Positions 15,507 through 25,080 are shown, counted from the stretch's first letter. The stretch: 32,054 nt of DNA from Ignavibacteria bacterium (GCA_019694675.1 JAIBBK010000068.1:1-32054), one strand, 5' to 3'. Made by a program: numbers and translations. Notes: a model not told the origin generated them from the letters alone.

Positions 15507-15544
15507 AAAAAGGCTGTTCCCCCTTAAGGGAGAACAGCCTTTTG
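15507..15544. terminator. Bidirectional terminator between convergent genes
   Basis: AAAAGGCTGTTC pairs with GAACAGCCTTTT, with an inner CCCTT/AAGGG extension and one mismatch. A-tract and T-tract on either side serve the + strand T9SS-tail gene and the minus-strand methyltransferase. Confidence 0.9.
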
Positions 15545-15560
15545 CTTTTAGACTGCATTT

Positions 15561-16388
15561 CTATTTGCTGAATACGTTCCTGTAAGCGTTCATTACAATT
15601 CCTGCTGCGACCGAGACATTCAGTGACTCGCATTGTGAATAGCCTCTCAGCCTGTACCTGAAATAGTCCTGGTTGTTGAGAATGTCCTTGCTTATTCCTC
15701 TCGATTCATTGCCGAACACGAGAACAAATTTATTGAAATTCTCTGAAAGTTCGGTAAAAGTTTCCGGGCTGAACTCAATATTTGTCTCAAGGTCAAACAG
15801 CATGATGTTGTATCCCGCATCGTGGTAATTCTTCAATTCACTTTTCAGATGCGCGCCTTCCTTTACAAACACATGGAACAATGACCCTTGCGTGGAGCGA
15901 ATCACCTTCGGATTATAGAGCTCGACCGAACCTTCCCCCATCATGATATCTTCAAGCCCGAACCAGTGGCAGGCACGGATCAGAGCTCCGGCGTTTCCGG
16001 GATCGTTGATACCGTCAAGCGCTATTATCGCCTTCGAGGTCTCCGGCTCATTCTCGCTGAAGTGCATCTCATGGTGAATGAGCTGTTCATCAGGCACCCT
16101 TACAACAGCGATGATGCCCTGCGGCGACACAGCGTCGGCAAGTTTCGAAAATGCGGAAGATCCGAGCTTGATTATTTCCGCCTTGGGAGCGGCGATGTTG
16201 ATCCTGTCAAGCAGATGATCATCGGTGAATTCGTCTCTCAGAATGATCGTCTCAATGTACTTCCGGTACACCTGCGACTTAAGGCATTCCTCAAGAATGT
16301 TTACACCTTCGATGAGAAACTTTGCTTCGGATTCCCTGTACTTCTTAAGCTTAAGCTTCTCCAGATATTTGACCCCGGTCTTTGACAC
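15561..16388 (-). CDS. SpoU/TrmH family RNA 2'-O-ribose methyltransferase
   Basis: The protein has 275 residues from a GTG start directly after the queD-like stop (TAA-GTG). A strong AAGGAGGA lies inside the end of the upstream gene, so the two are translated as a pair. The C-terminal SPOUT catalytic domain shows all three SpoU motifs: LDGINDPGNAGALIRAC (124-140), VLVFGNESRGIS (222-233) and ESLNVSVAAGIV (254-265). The N-terminal part with FLIEGVNILEECL is the RNA-binding domain typical of rRNA and tRNA ribose methylases. It transfers a methyl group from S-adenosylmethionine to a ribose of rRNA or tRNA. The target site cannot be told from sequence. Confidence 0.93.
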   Translation of the reverse strand: MSKTGVKYLEKLKLKKYRESEAKFLIEGVNILEECLKSQVYRKYIETIILRDEFTDDHLLDRINIAAPKAEIIKLGSSAFSKLADAVSPQGIIAVVRVPDEQLIHHEMHFSENEPETSKAIIALDGINDPGNAGALIRACHWFGLEDIMMGEGSVELYNPKVIRSTQGSLFHVFVKEGAHLKSELKNYHDAGYNIMLFDLETNIEFSPETFTELSENFNKFVLVFGNESRGISKDILNNQDYFRYRLRGYSQCESLNVSVAAGIVMNAYRNVFSK

Positions 16389-16793
16389 TTATCCTCCTTT
16401 GTATTCTACAAAATTCTTTTCGGTTTCGAAAAGCTTAATTGAATAAAGGCGGGCGTTCGGAAGCGATATCCTGCTTTCGAGGATCTTCCAGAACACCATT
16501 GCCATGTTCTCCGTAGTCGGGATTATTCCCCGGAACATCTCAAGATCGTTAAGGAACTTGTGGTCCACAAGCTTGATTATGCTTTCGTTTATTACGGACT
16601 TAAGCACCTTAAGGTCCATAACATATCCGCTTCCGGGATCTGTCTCACCGGCAAGCGTAACTTCGAGATAATAATTGTGGCCGTGGAAACCGTTGCACTT
16701 CCCGAATATGGCCGTATTCTCCTCGGCAGAAAGCTCAGGATTGTTTAGCACATGCGAGGAAGAAAAATGTTCGCGTCTTGTGATGTACAGCAT
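16389..16793 (-). CDS. queD: 6-carboxytetrahydropterin synthase / 6-pyruvoyl-tetrahydropterin synthase family
   Basis: The protein has 134 residues, a full-length family member. Zinc ligands are His14 (SSSHVL), His37 and His39 (GFHGHNY); the catalytic Cys33 lies in GKCNGFHGHNY. DHKFLND, PTTENMA and a closing ETEKNFVEY also match. The family makes 6-carboxy-5,6,7,8-tetrahydropterin for queuosine and deazapurines (QueD) or pyruvoyl-tetrahydropterin for biopterin (PTPS). The bacterial setting favours QueD, but no other queuosine genes are nearby, so the symbol is tentative. It is first gene of a pair with the RNA methyltransferase. Confidence 0.88.
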   Translation of the reverse strand: MLYITRREHFSSSHVLNNPELSAEENTAIFGKCNGFHGHNYYLEVTLAGETDPGSGYVMDLKVLKSVINESIIKLVDHKFLNDLEMFRGIIPTTENMAMVFWKILESRISLPNARLYSIKLFETEKNFVEYKGG

Positions 16794-17112
16794 TCGCCTT
16801 TTGGGTTTAGATAAGATATACTTATCAGATGATTATTGAAATGAAGAATCAATTCTCCGCCTGCTATGATTGAAATTGGAAAGTGCGCGGAGCAATTGGA
16901 TTCAGAATTGCTATCCTGCATAAGCAGCAAATGAAGTGTCCGAATCAGCGCCGGTTCCATCTGCATTGATGACCAGTGACGGCAGGACTCTGTTGCGGTA
17001 GTATGCCAGTAGAATATCTGAGTGCAAACCGGCTGACATTTTGCTTTCGTCCAAATTGGTTTTCAGTGTTACTTCAGCTTGAAACTTATTATTTTGATTC
17101 TCGTTAATCCAA
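16794..17112. promoter_or_regulatory. Divergent intergenic region queD / tolC-like operon
   Basis: These 319 nt separate two divergent units. A perfect inverted repeat GATAAG-ATATA-CTTATC (16810-16826) lies 17-33 nt before the queD ATG and could be an operator or leader hairpin. A TTATTTTG box (17089-17096), one base off the -7 consensus, precedes the + strand operon. The rest holds a short minus-strand open frame of doubtful value. Confidence 0.4.
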
Positions 17113-18480
17113 ATGAACATTATTATGCCGCTCTTGAGAAAACTCAAATATTTTCTGGCAATACTGGCAGCCGCTTTGCCGCAGTTCGCATTTCCGCAAA
17201 GTGAACTCACGCTGAACGAGGCCGTGAGAATTGCCCTTGGTAACAGCACTTCCGTATCCAACCTCAGAAAAAGTCTTCAGATACAGGAACTTTCGACAAG
17301 CACGGCGAGGGGAAGTTTGTTTCCGGATCTTTCCATGAATGCGAGCTGGACAAGGAATAACACTTTTTCCGAAGGAACAGTCAGATTTGAAAACGGAGTG
17401 CCAATTATTATTCCCAAGCAGGATACATGGATAAACAATTTCAGGCTCGGACTCAGCACCCAGGTCACGGTATTTGACGGATTCAACAATTACGCCAAGC
17501 TTGATCTGCAGAAAGAGAAAGAAAAGACCCTGATGGTTCAGCTCGACAGGGAAACTAACGACATAGCTTACAGTGTGAACAATGCTTACTTCAATGTGCT
17601 CAAGAAGGATAAGATCGTTGCAGCAAATGAACAGAATCTTCAGGACTCGAGAAATCAGCTTGAAAGGATCAATGAATATCTCAATGTGGGCAAGAGGACC
17701 ATTGCAGATGTTTACAGGCAGGATGTTCAGGTTGCGCAAAATGAACTTGCGGTCGAGCGGGCAAAGAACGACCTGAGCAAGAGCAAAGTGGATCTGCTGA
17801 GGGTTATGAATGAGAATGTTGATGCGCAGGTAGGTGTCGCTGACTTAAGCATCAGGAGCGATCTTACAGATGCCGAGATACAGATGATACTGCAGAAGTA
17901 TGCAAACAGCGATGCCCTTTACAGTCAGGCGCTTCAGAAGAGGTTTGACTACAAATCAGGACTTCAGGATGTGAGAACAAGCAGGATGCAGTATGAGATC
18001 GACAACAAGACACTCTGGTGGCCTTCTGTACTCGGCTTTGCAAACTACAGCCTGAGCGCTTCAAGGTTCGGCGATATTGCCAATTCACGCACGTTCAACT
18101 TCGGATTTTCACTGAACTATCCCATATTCCAGGGGTTCAGTCTGAGCAACAGGGCTCAGTCGTCAGAGATCGCCGTGAAACAGAAGGAAGACATCCTCAG
18201 GTCACTCGAAATTCAGATAAAGAGCGAGATAAGGAAAGCATATCTTGACCTTGAAACTCAGTATAAGCAGATCGAGATCATCAAGAGGAATATAAGGTCT
18301 GCCGAACAGGACAAGATCCTGTCGGAAGAGAATTACCGGCTCGGACTTGGTATTCTACTTGACGTTCAGACGGCCACGACCAAGCTGAATCTTCTTCAAA
18401 TAGATCTTATCAATGCGTACTATGATTTTCTGCTTGCGGAAAGACAGCTACAGTACTATACAGGCAATCTAACTTACTAA
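17113..18480 (+). CDS. TolC family outer-membrane efflux protein
   Basis: The protein has 455 residues. It opens with a signal peptide (around YFLAILAAALPQFAFPQ) that fits start ATG 17113 or ATG 17125. Two outer-membrane-efflux repeats follow: the first starts LTLNEAVRIALGNS, and the second holds LNYPIFQGFSLSNRAQSS with long alpha-helical hairpins (QKEDILRSLEIQIKSEIRKA). This is the trimeric channel that passes substrates through the outer membrane. It is first gene of a five-gene operon with a membrane-fusion protein, an ATPase and two permeases; its TAA overlaps the next ATG by one base. The family assignment is secure; the substrate is unknown. Confidence 0.93.
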   Translation: MNIIMPLLRKLKYFLAILAAALPQFAFPQSELTLNEAVRIALGNSTSVSNLRKSLQIQELSTSTARGSLFPDLSMNASWTRNNTFSEGTVRFENGVPIIIPKQDTWINNFRLGLSTQVTVFDGFNNYAKLDLQKEKEKTLMVQLDRETNDIAYSVNNAYFNVLKKDKIVAANEQNLQDSRNQLERINEYLNVGKRTIADVYRQDVQVAQNELAVERAKNDLSKSKVDLLRVMNENVDAQVGVADLSIRSDLTDAEIQMILQKYANSDALYSQALQKRFDYKSGLQDVRTSRMQYEIDNKTLWWPSVLGFANYSLSASRFGDIANSRTFNFGFSLNYPIFQGFSLSNRAQSSEIAVKQKEDILRSLEIQIKSEIRKAYLDLETQYKQIEIIKRNIRSAEQDKILSEENYRLGLGILLDVQTATTKLNLLQIDLINAYYDFLLAERQLQYYTGNLTY

Positions 18481-19838
18481 TGAAAACCATCAGCGAAAAG
18501 ACAATGGCGGAAACCAATTTACAGAAGAACGGAGGCAGCCGGAAATCCGGGAAGAAGAAAAAGAGCAGGAAACTCCTCTGGATAATAGGAGGTGTCGTGA
18601 TCGCCGGCGTCATTGCGGCGGCCATACTTTCAGGAAAGAAGGAAAAGATGGTAACTGTTCAGACTGAAAAGGTCGGAAGGCGCAATATTACGCAGATAGT
18701 CACAGCAACGGGCAAGATCCAGTCTGAAACGCAGGTGGATATAAGCGCGGAAGTAAGCGGTGAGATCATCTCCCTGCCTTTCAAAGAAGGCGATGAGGTG
18801 AAGAAGAACGACCTGCTTGTGAAGATCAAGCAGGAGGCGTATTCACCCGCACTTCAGGAACAGAATGCGGCGATCAGGGTTGCAGAAAGTAATCTGGAGA
18901 TCAACAAGGTCGCACTTGAGAGGAATCAGCTTGAACTCAGCAGGATTAAAGAGCTCAGTGCAAAGGGCCTTGCGACTCAGAGCGAACTTGATAACGCACA
19001 GAATGCCGTTAATCAGGTGCTCGCGCAGATCAATTCAAACGAAGCGGTGATAAATCAGCAAAGGACCGGGCTTTCCAGGATCAGGTATGACCTTTCAAAG
19101 ACCACCATATACTCTCCAATGAACGGAACTGTGACTCAGCTCAACAATGAAACAGGCGAAAAGGTACTTGGTACTATTTCAAACCAGGGCTCAGTGATAA
19201 TGACCATTTCCGACCTTTCTAAAATGGAATGCCAGGTTGAAGTGGGTGAGACGGATGTGACACTGGTGAACCTCGGCGATACCGCAAAGATAGAGATCGA
19301 TGCATTTCCGGACAAGGTCTTTACCGGATATGTTTATGAGATCGCGAATACAGCAACTTCCAAAGGTACCGGAACTCAGGAGGAGGTTGTTAATTTCATT
19401 GTAAAGATCAGGATAATTGACAGCGCAACCGAGCTCAGGCCGGGTATGAGCTGTACGGTTGATATAGTTGTGGACAGGCGGGACAATGTATTTGCAGTGC
19501 CGATACAGTCTGTGACGGTAAGGGAAGATGAAAAGAAGGATGAATTGAAAGGTGAAGAAGAGAACGAGAACCTCACAAGGGAATCCGCAAACAGACTGAG
19601 CAAGAAGATAAAACCAAAAGAGATCGTGTTCCTTATTGACAACGGAGCTGCGAAGAAGAGTGATGTAAAGACGGGAATCAGCGACGACGCATACATTGAG
19701 ATAACCGAAGGCGTTTCTGAAGGGCAGGAAGTGGTCAAGGGAAGTTTTAAGGCGATCAACAAAGAACTCGAGGAAGGCTCAAAAGTGAAGGTTGACAACG
19801 AGCCAAAGAAGAAACTCAAGGAAGAAGATGATGAGTAA
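18480..19838 (+). CDS. MacA/HlyD-type periplasmic adaptor (membrane-fusion protein)
   Basis: The protein has 452 residues; ATG 18480 overlaps the TolC stop (TAATG), with a second ATG at 18504. A very basic N-terminus ([10 protein letters not shown]) precedes one membrane helix (about 32-52). A lipoyl-like half motif follows ([33 protein letters not shown]), then a long coiled coil (about 125-205), the returning half [15 protein letters not shown], and beta-barrel and membrane-proximal domains. A charged insertion rich in Glu/Lys (about 345-380) and an acidic C-terminus ([10 protein letters not shown]) are unusual. It bridges the inner-membrane ABC permeases and the TolC channel. Confidence 0.93.
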   Translation: MKTISEKTMAETNLQKNGGSRKSGKKKKSRKLLWIIGGVVIAGVIAAAILSGKKEKMVTVQTEKVGRRNITQIVTATGKIQSETQVDISAEVSGEIISLPFKEGDEVKKNDLLVKIKQEAYSPALQEQNAAIRVAESNLEINKVALERNQLELSRIKELSAKGLATQSELDNAQNAVNQVLAQINSNEAVINQQRTGLSRIRYDLSKTTIYSPMNGTVTQLNNETGEKVLGTISNQGSVIMTISDLSKMECQVEVGETDVTLVNLGDTAKIEIDAFPDKVFTGYVYEIANTATSKGTGTQEEVVNFIVKIRIIDSATELRPGMSCTVDIVVDRRDNVFAVPIQSVTVREDEKKDELKGEEENENLTRESANRLSKKIKPKEIVFLIDNGAAKKSDVKTGISDDAYIEITEGVSEGQEVVKGSFKAINKELEEGSKVKVDNEPKKKLKEEDDE

Positions 19839-20583
19839 CTCCAACGGGAGTAATAGCGAAAGCGCGACTCATCTCATAACGGTCAGGAATGTCACGAAGC
19901 TTTATGTTATGGGTTCGGAAGAACTTTATGCCCTTAAGGGGATCAGTCTGGGAATCGAAAAGAACGAGTATGTTGCGATCATGGGACCTTCGGGATCGGG
20001 CAAATCCACGCTGATGAACATTCTCGGCTGTCTGGATACACCAACTTCCGGAGATTACTTTCTTAACGGAAAGAATGTAAGCGAGATGGATGATGACGAA
20101 CTTGCTGAGATCAGGAACAGGGAAATAGGATTCGTATTTCAGACGTTCAATCTTCTTCCGAGAAGCAATGCACTTCACAATGTGGAACTTCCGCTTGTTT
20201 ACAGCGGCATGCATAAGTCAGACAGGCTTGAAAGGGCGGAGCAGGCACTGATAGACGTGGGATTGCAGGACAGGATGAAGCATAAGCCCAATGAGTTGTC
20301 CGGCGGGCAGAGGCAGAGAGTTGCAATTGCCAGGGCGCTTGTAAATAATCCCTCCATAATACTGGCAGACGAGCCGACGGGAAACCTCGACACCAGAACA
20401 GGGCAGGAGATAATGCAGTTGCTTGAAGAACTGAACCTGCAGGGAAATACGATCATCATTGTAACTCACGAGGAAGATATTGCGCAGCATGCCAGGAGGA
20501 TCGTTAAGATCAGGGACGGTGATATTGAAGACGATTATCTCAGCAAGCGGGGAAAAGAATTTCAGAATGCAAAGACCCAATAG
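19828..20583 (+). CDS. MacB/LolD-type ABC transporter ATPase
   Basis: The protein has 252 residues from ATG 19828 (or 251 from the adjacent ATG 19831). The start overlaps the adaptor gene's end by 8-11 nt and has AAGGAAGAAG upstream, so translational coupling is likely. Motifs in order: Walker [10 protein letters not shown] (about 53-61), Q-loop VFQTFNLLP, signature [15 protein letters not shown], Walker [13 protein letters not shown] and H-loop IIIVTHEED. It drives a mechanotransmission-type exporter with the two FtsX-like permeases that follow. The ATPase is a separate polypeptide, not fused to the permease as in E. coli MacB. Confidence 0.94.
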   Translation: MMSNSNGSNSESATHLITVRNVTKLYVMGSEELYALKGISLGIEKNEYVAIMGPSGSGKSTLMNILGCLDTPTSGDYFLNGKNVSEMDDDELAEIRNREIGFVFQTFNLLPRSNALHNVELPLVYSGMHKSDRLERAEQALIDVGLQDRMKHKPNELSGGQRQRVAIARALVNNPSIILADEPTGNLDTRTGQEIMQLLEELNLQGNTIIIVTHEEDIAQHARRIVKIRDGDIEDDYLSKRGKEFQNAKTQ

Positions 20584-20586
20584 CCG

Positions 20587-21813
20587 TTGAACTTCTGGAT
20601 CGAAATAAAAGAGAACTTTGCAATAGCTTACAAGGCGATCACTGCAAACAAGATGCGATCGTTCCTCGCCACACTTGGCATTGTGATCGGCGTCACTTCG
20701 GTAACGCTTATGCAGACAGCGATCGAGGGGATCAACCGTGCTTTTGAAAAGAGCATTTCTGCTGTGGGTGCCGACGTACTCTATGTGCAGAAGTTCGAAT
20801 GGTTTGGCAAAGAGGATTTTGATTTTTACAGGAACAGGAAGGACATCACAATGGCGCAGTATGACTATCTCAGCAACAATGCTCAGACAGCCGCAGTCAT
20901 GTGTCCCACTACAGGCACCGGAAAGACCCTCAAATACAAGGATCTTGTCCTTGAAAATGTGTTCGTGGTAGGCACCACTTACGAATATCAGGAGACTTTC
21001 GGACTCAATATGGAAGAAGGAAGGTTCTTTACTGCAAGCGAGTCGGAAGGTGCATATCCGGTGTGCGTGATTGGAATGGATATTAAGAAAGCTTTCTTTG
21101 AAAATCAGGATCCGCTCGGCAAAACAATAAAGATCGGAACATACTCATTCCGCGTGATCGGAGTCATAGAGAAGCAGGGAAGCCTGCTCGGATTGTTCAG
21201 TCTGGACAACAGGGTGATAATACCTATAGAAAGGTTCTTCAATTTGTTCGGAGGAAAGCGAAGCCTCTCAATCAACATAAAAGCGGCTGACATAAACAAC
21301 CTTGACGAAACGAAGGAAGAGGTAAGGTCTATTATGAGGAAAGCCAGAAAAGTTGACTACGGTGAACGGGATGACTTCGGAATAAACCAGCAGGAAGCAT
21401 TCAAGACAACATACGAAAGCCTGACCGGTCTGATAAAGATAATCGGCACGCTGATCACATCATTGTCGCTCATCGTGGGCTCTGTAGGCATTGCGAATAT
21501 AATGTTTGTTTCAGTCAAAGAGAGGACCAAGGAGATCGGCATCAGAAAGGCGATCGGCGCAAAGAGAAGCACAATAATGTATCAGTTCCTTATCGAGTCG
21601 GTTGCAATTTGTCTGCTCGGAGGATTGATAGGGATCATGATATCCTTCCCGATAAGCCTGATAATTGACGCATACGTATTGCCTACGGCCATGCCGCTGT
21701 GGGTCATAGTGCTTGGGATCTTCGTGTCACTTCTCTTCGGAGTGATGGCGGGATTCTTTCCTGCATTCTCCGCTTCAAAGATGGATCCTGTGGAATCATT
21801 AAGGTACGAATAA
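20587..21813 (+). CDS. MacB-like FtsX-family ABC permease 1
   Basis: The protein has 408 residues from TTG 20587, 3 nt after the ATPase stop; no ATG is available near it. Layout: N-terminal cytoplasmic helix and membrane segment (NKMRSFLATLGIVIGVTSVT), a large periplasmic domain (about 50-270), then three C-terminal membrane helices of the FtsX domain. The coupling motif RTKEIGIRKAIGAKR lies between the first two. The C-terminus MDPVESLRYE is typical. It couples ATP use to periplasmic movements that push substrate into the TolC channel. Its TAA overlaps the next ATG by one base. Confidence 0.92.
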   Translation: MNFWIEIKENFAIAYKAITANKMRSFLATLGIVIGVTSVTLMQTAIEGINRAFEKSISAVGADVLYVQKFEWFGKEDFDFYRNRKDITMAQYDYLSNNAQTAAVMCPTTGTGKTLKYKDLVLENVFVVGTTYEYQETFGLNMEEGRFFTASESEGAYPVCVIGMDIKKAFFENQDPLGKTIKIGTYSFRVIGVIEKQGSLLGLFSLDNRVIIPIERFFNLFGGKRSLSINIKAADINNLDETKEEVRSIMRKARKVDYGERDDFGINQQEAFKTTYESLTGLIKIIGTLITSLSLIVGSVGIANIMFVSVKERTKEIGIRKAIGAKRSTIMYQFLIESVAICLLGGLIGIMISFPISLIIDAYVLPTAMPLWVIVLGIFVSLLFGVMAGFFPAFSASKMDPVESLRYE

Positions 21814-23045
21814 TGCCGATAAGCGAACTACTCTCGATCGCGCTCAGCACACTGAGGGCAAATAAGCTCAGGGCTGCCCTTACACTTTCCGGCATAATCA
21901 TCGGCGTCTTTTCCATCATCACCATTATGACATTGCTCAATGCACTGCAGGCAGGCATTGAAGGCGGCCTCAGCGAACTTGGAAGCAATACGTTTCAGGT
22001 GCAGAAGTTTCCGGCCATACAGATGGGAGGTCCCGGCTCGAACAGGAAATACCGCAACCGTGAAGATATCACTTATGACCAGGGCCTTAGACTGATGGAG
22101 AAGGCAACTGTTTACAAGTACATTTCAATAGAAGATTACGTTTACAACAAGACCTTCAAGTTCAGGGATCAGAACACAAATCCGAACAACTATGTGGGAG
22201 GCGTGATGCCATCTTACCTTGAATGCAACAACAGGGCTGTGCAGTTCGGAAGGTTCATTACGGAAACCGATATTGAAAACAACAGCAAGGTCGCCGTAAT
22301 AGGCATGGATGTGGTTGACAGACTGTTTCCGAAAGTGAATCCCATAGGGCAATATATCACCATAGACAATAATGAGTTCAAGGTGATAGGTGTATTTGAG
22401 AAAAAGGGCGAGGGCTTCGGACAGAGCAATGATAATTTCGCGCTTCTTCCCATTACCACAATGCAGCAGATCTACGGCAAGAACAACAGGTCGATGAACA
22501 TTGCCATTCAGGCTCCGAGCAAGGAAACATACAATGAGTCTGTTGAAAATGTTGTAAGTGTCCTGAGGTCGATCAGAAAAGACAAGCCGGGCGAGCCGGA
22601 CAGCTTTGAGATCTATTCCAATGAATCTCTCATCGGACAGGTCAACAGCTTCACTAAGTATTTCAAGTACGGTGCGGGATTCATTTCGTTCATTGCATTG
22701 CTTGCAGCTGGAATAGGCATAATGAACATCATGCTTGTCTCAGTAACTGAAAGGACAAAAGAGATCGGGATAAGAAAGGCAATTGGCGCAAAGAACGGAA
22801 GCATTCTCACTCAGTTCCTCATTGAAGCAATAATACTGTGTCAGCTTGGCGGAATAATCGGCATCATACTTGGAATATTAACAGGAAACCTTGTAGGACT
22901 TTATCTGAGCAGTCCCGTTGTAATACCTTACGATTGGGCGATCATCGGAATGGTGGTTTGCTCGGTGGTAGGTATAGTGTTCGGAGTTTACCCTGCGTAC
23001 AAGGCGGCAAAACTTGATCCGATAGACGCTCTTCGCTACGAATGA
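21813..23045 (+). CDS. MacB-like FtsX-family ABC permease 2
   Basis: The protein has 410 residues from ATG 21813 (TAATG overlap with permease 1); an upstream in-frame GTG at 21699 lies inside permease 1 and is rejected. It has the same topology: LRANKLRAALTLSGIIIGVFS near the N-terminus, a periplasmic domain, RTKEIGIRKAIGAKNG, and the end LDPIDALRYE. It is clearly paralogous to permease 1, so the pair probably forms a heterodimer. Its last 10 nt overlap the tail of the convergent kinase gene. Confidence 0.92.
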   Translation: MPISELLSIALSTLRANKLRAALTLSGIIIGVFSIITIMTLLNALQAGIEGGLSELGSNTFQVQKFPAIQMGGPGSNRKYRNREDITYDQGLRLMEKATVYKYISIEDYVYNKTFKFRDQNTNPNNYVGGVMPSYLECNNRAVQFGRFITETDIENNSKVAVIGMDVVDRLFPKVNPIGQYITIDNNEFKVIGVFEKKGEGFGQSNDNFALLPITTMQQIYGKNNRSMNIAIQAPSKETYNESVENVVSVLRSIRKDKPGEPDSFEIYSNESLIGQVNSFTKYFKYGAGFISFIALLAAGIGIMNIMLVSVTERTKEIGIRKAIGAKNGSILTQFLIEAIILCQLGGIIGIILGILTGNLVGLYLSSPVVIPYDWAIIGMVVCSVVGIVFGVYPAYKAAKLDPIDALRYE

Positions 23046-24043
23046 TCTGACCTGAACTTTTCACACAGCTCTCCTGCAAACTGTTTCAGCTTACCCTCCT
23101 TCAATACAGTCAGAAGCGATCCTATGTTGGAGACAGCTTTCGGGATCTTGGCAAGCGTTCCTGCTTCCGGATTTCGGCTGTGCACAAATGAATAACTTCC
23201 GATAACCTGAACCAGTCTGAGCAATGCAATCTCCGGCAGGTCATCACGGAGAGCTTCAGTCTTTTTATCTGAGATCTTCTCGAACTCACCAAAATAGATC
23301 TCTGAAAGTTCCCTACGTTGCCGGTTGTCAATACTGATACTGCCTGAATACAGGAATGAAACAAGGTCGTACTGAGCGGGACCATTCATTCCCGACTGGA
23401 AATCAATGTAGAATAGCTTCCCATCCCTTATCATAATGTTCCTCGGCTGGAAATCCCTGTACATGAAACAGCCCGTAGTGTTTCTTTCTACAATTTCCAG
23501 GAACAGTCTTGTCAGTTCGCTTTCGCTGAATGTGTTAAGCTTGTTTCCGAGTCTTACCAGGTAGTACTCGCTGAACTTTGCAATATCACCGGCTATGATC
23601 TTCATGCCAAACAATGAAGAAGGATAACAGAGAGAAAAATCAAATCCTGACCTGCCCGACAACTGAAAGTGTACAAGGTCAGTTACGGCCGCTCTATAGT
23701 ATCCGTATGCCTGTTCTGTGCCGCGTTCATCTGCAAAGGAATGCAGGGTCATATCGCCAAGGTCTTCCGCAAGGTAAGCAAGGCAGTCTCCGGAAACGGC
23801 AAGAATTTTCGGGACGCTGAGATCACACGACAGGAAGAACTCTGTGAATCCAGTATAGGCGCGGTTTTCAGCGGCATTCTCGTTGTAAACGGCTATCGAA
23901 GTGCCGCCTTTGCCGGAGAGCCTGAAGATCTTCCTCTCGGAAGAATGAGCCCTGAGAGGAGAGATGCCATCGAAGTCGCAGCCGAATGCCTCCCGGTGCA
24001 TCAGTCGCAGGGCGTTCAGTATTATTTCTCTTGAGTAAGACAA
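23036..24043 (-). CDS. Aminoglycoside-phosphotransferase-fold kinase
   Basis: The protein has 335 residues if it starts at TTG 24043, 3 nt after the upstream stop; the next in-frame ATG (24001) is a fallback. The catalytic loop is FMYRDFQPRNIMIRDG (Asp and Asn of the APH/choline-kinase Brenner motif, with Tyr where many members have His). The metal-binding motif is FYIDFQSGM. Related bacterial proteins include AmgK-type sugar kinases for cell-wall amino-sugar recycling, but no MurU-like nucleotidyltransferase is nearby, so the substrate is open. A resistance role should not be assumed. It is second gene after the TIGR01777-type epimerase. Confidence 0.82.
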   Translation of the reverse strand: MSYSREIILNALRLMHREAFGCDFDGISPLRAHSSERKIFRLSGKGGTSIAVYNENAAENRAYTGFTEFFLSCDLSVPKILAVSGDCLAYLAEDLGDMTLHSFADERGTEQAYGYYRAAVTDLVHFQLSGRSGFDFSLCYPSSLFGMKIIAGDIAKFSEYYLVRLGNKLNTFSESELTRLFLEIVERNTTGCFMYRDFQPRNIMIRDGKLFYIDFQSGMNGPAQYDLVSFLYSGSISIDNRQRRELSEIYFGEFEKISDKKTEALRDDLPEIALLRLVQVIGSYSFVHSRNPEAGTLAKIPKAVSNIGSLLTVLKEGKLKQFAGELCEKFRSDHS

Positions 24044-24046
24044 GTA

Positions 24047-24976
24047 TTATTTTTTCAGCAGGTCTTTCAGTGCAGTGCTTATTTCCGGAAACTCAAACTT
24101 AAATCCGTGCTGAAGCGCTTTCTCCGGAATCACCTTTTGTCCGGTAAGAAGACCCTCTGCAAATTCACCTGCGGCAAGCTTCAATGCAAAAGCAGGAACG
24201 GGCAACAAAATTTCCCTGCCAAGCTCATTGCCGATCGCTTTCATAAGCTGTTTGTTGGTTACGGGAACGGGGGCTGCAGCATTCAGCGCTCCGTTTATGG
24301 ATTCATTCTCAATGGCAAGAACATACATCATTACTGCATCTCTGATGTGGATCCACGGAAACCATTGGCTCCCGCTACCGTAGTACGTTCCGGCAAAGAA
24401 CCTGAAAGGCAGGATCAGTTTTGGGAATGCACCTTCATCTTTGCCAAGCACTATTCCTGTCCTGAGTGTCACAGTCCTTACTCCGTATTTCAGTGCATTC
24501 AAGGCCTCACGTTCCCAGTCTTTGCACACTTTTGCAAGAAAGCCGGATCCGGTCGGAGATTCTTCTGTAACCTCTTCGTCCAGTGTATTACCGTAAATCC
24601 CGACTGCAGAAGCGTTTATCAGGCTGGAAGGCCTTGATCCGGAGAGCGATATTGCGGTAACTATTGTCTCGGTGATACCGATCCTGCTTTCGTAGATCTC
24701 ATTCTTGAATGACTTTGTCCATCTGGAAGATGCAAGGTTTGCACCGGCCAGATTTACAACGGCATCTGTTCCCGGAATGAGTGCGGACAGAGATTCTGGG
24801 TCATCGTACCTGCTCTGTGCCAGTACTTCAACGGCAAAATGGCCTTCGAACTTCTTCCTTGCTTTCACAGGATCCCTTGCAATGATCTGTACGTATGCGC
24901 CCTGCCTGCAGAGTTCGCCGGCAAGAGCGCTTCCGATCATGCCGGTGGCTCCGGTCATAAGGATGCGCTTCTTCAA
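24047..24976 (-). CDS. NAD(P)-dependent epimerase-like SDR, TIGR01777/YfcH family
   Basis: About 309 residues result from TTG 24976, which puts the Rossmann motif MTGATGMIGSALAGEL close to the N-terminus as usual; a TTG at 25009 would add 11 residues. Further family marks are DAVVNLAGANLASSRWT, SRIGITETIV, SASAVGIYGN, LRTGIVLGKDEGAFPK and a closing domain around QKVIPEKALQHGF. This is an extended short-chain dehydrogenase fold. Family members are widespread and their substrate is unknown. It is followed 3 nt later by the kinase gene and faces the DUF4397 lipoprotein gene. Confidence 0.88.
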   Translation of the reverse strand: MKKRILMTGATGMIGSALAGELCRQGAYVQIIARDPVKARKKFEGHFAVEVLAQSRYDDPESLSALIPGTDAVVNLAGANLASSRWTKSFKNEIYESRIGITETIVTAISLSGSRPSSLINASAVGIYGNTLDEEVTEESPTGSGFLAKVCKDWEREALNALKYGVRTVTLRTGIVLGKDEGAFPKLILPFRFFAGTYYGSGSQWFPWIHIRDAVMMYVLAIENESINGALNAAAPVPVTNKQLMKAIGNELGREILLPVPAFALKLAAGEFAEGLLTGQKVIPEKALQHGFKFEFPEISTALKDLLKK

Positions 24977-25055
24977 AATATTTCTTTCGGCAAATTTTTT
25001 GTGGTGCAATATAGAAATTTCACGGGGATAAATTAATGTAAAGGGAATCTGTCTG

Positions 25056-25080
25056 CTCGGGGCTTCCCGAGTTGTTGTTT
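25056..25080 (+). other. Isolated hairpin in divergent region
   Basis: CTCGGG-GCTT-CCCGAG is followed by TTGTTGTTT. It has the look of a weak + strand terminator, but no + strand gene precedes it. It may belong to a leader or small RNA; nothing more can be said. Confidence 0.3.

Noticed and set aside
16794..16830. PreQ1 riboswitch in front of the queD-like gene
   Set aside because: The leader has a simple GATAAG/CTTATC hairpin but none of the conserved preQ1 aptamer bases or the A-rich tail.
16911..17120. Small minus-strand open frame (69 codons) divergent from the tolC-like gene
   Set aside because: Its ATG overlaps the tolC-like start, there is no Shine-Dalgarno site, no recognisable domain and no promoter. 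It could be a remnant, but coding cannot be supported.
23036..24043. Antibiotic-resistance aminoglycoside phosphotransferase
   Set aside because: Only the general APH fold and its motifs are seen; the context is housekeeping, with no mobile element or resistance genes.
24107..24637. 176-codon plus-strand frame over the epimerase gene
   Set aside because: It is the complement of a conserved SDR gene, with a Cys/His-rich composition typical of shadow frames.
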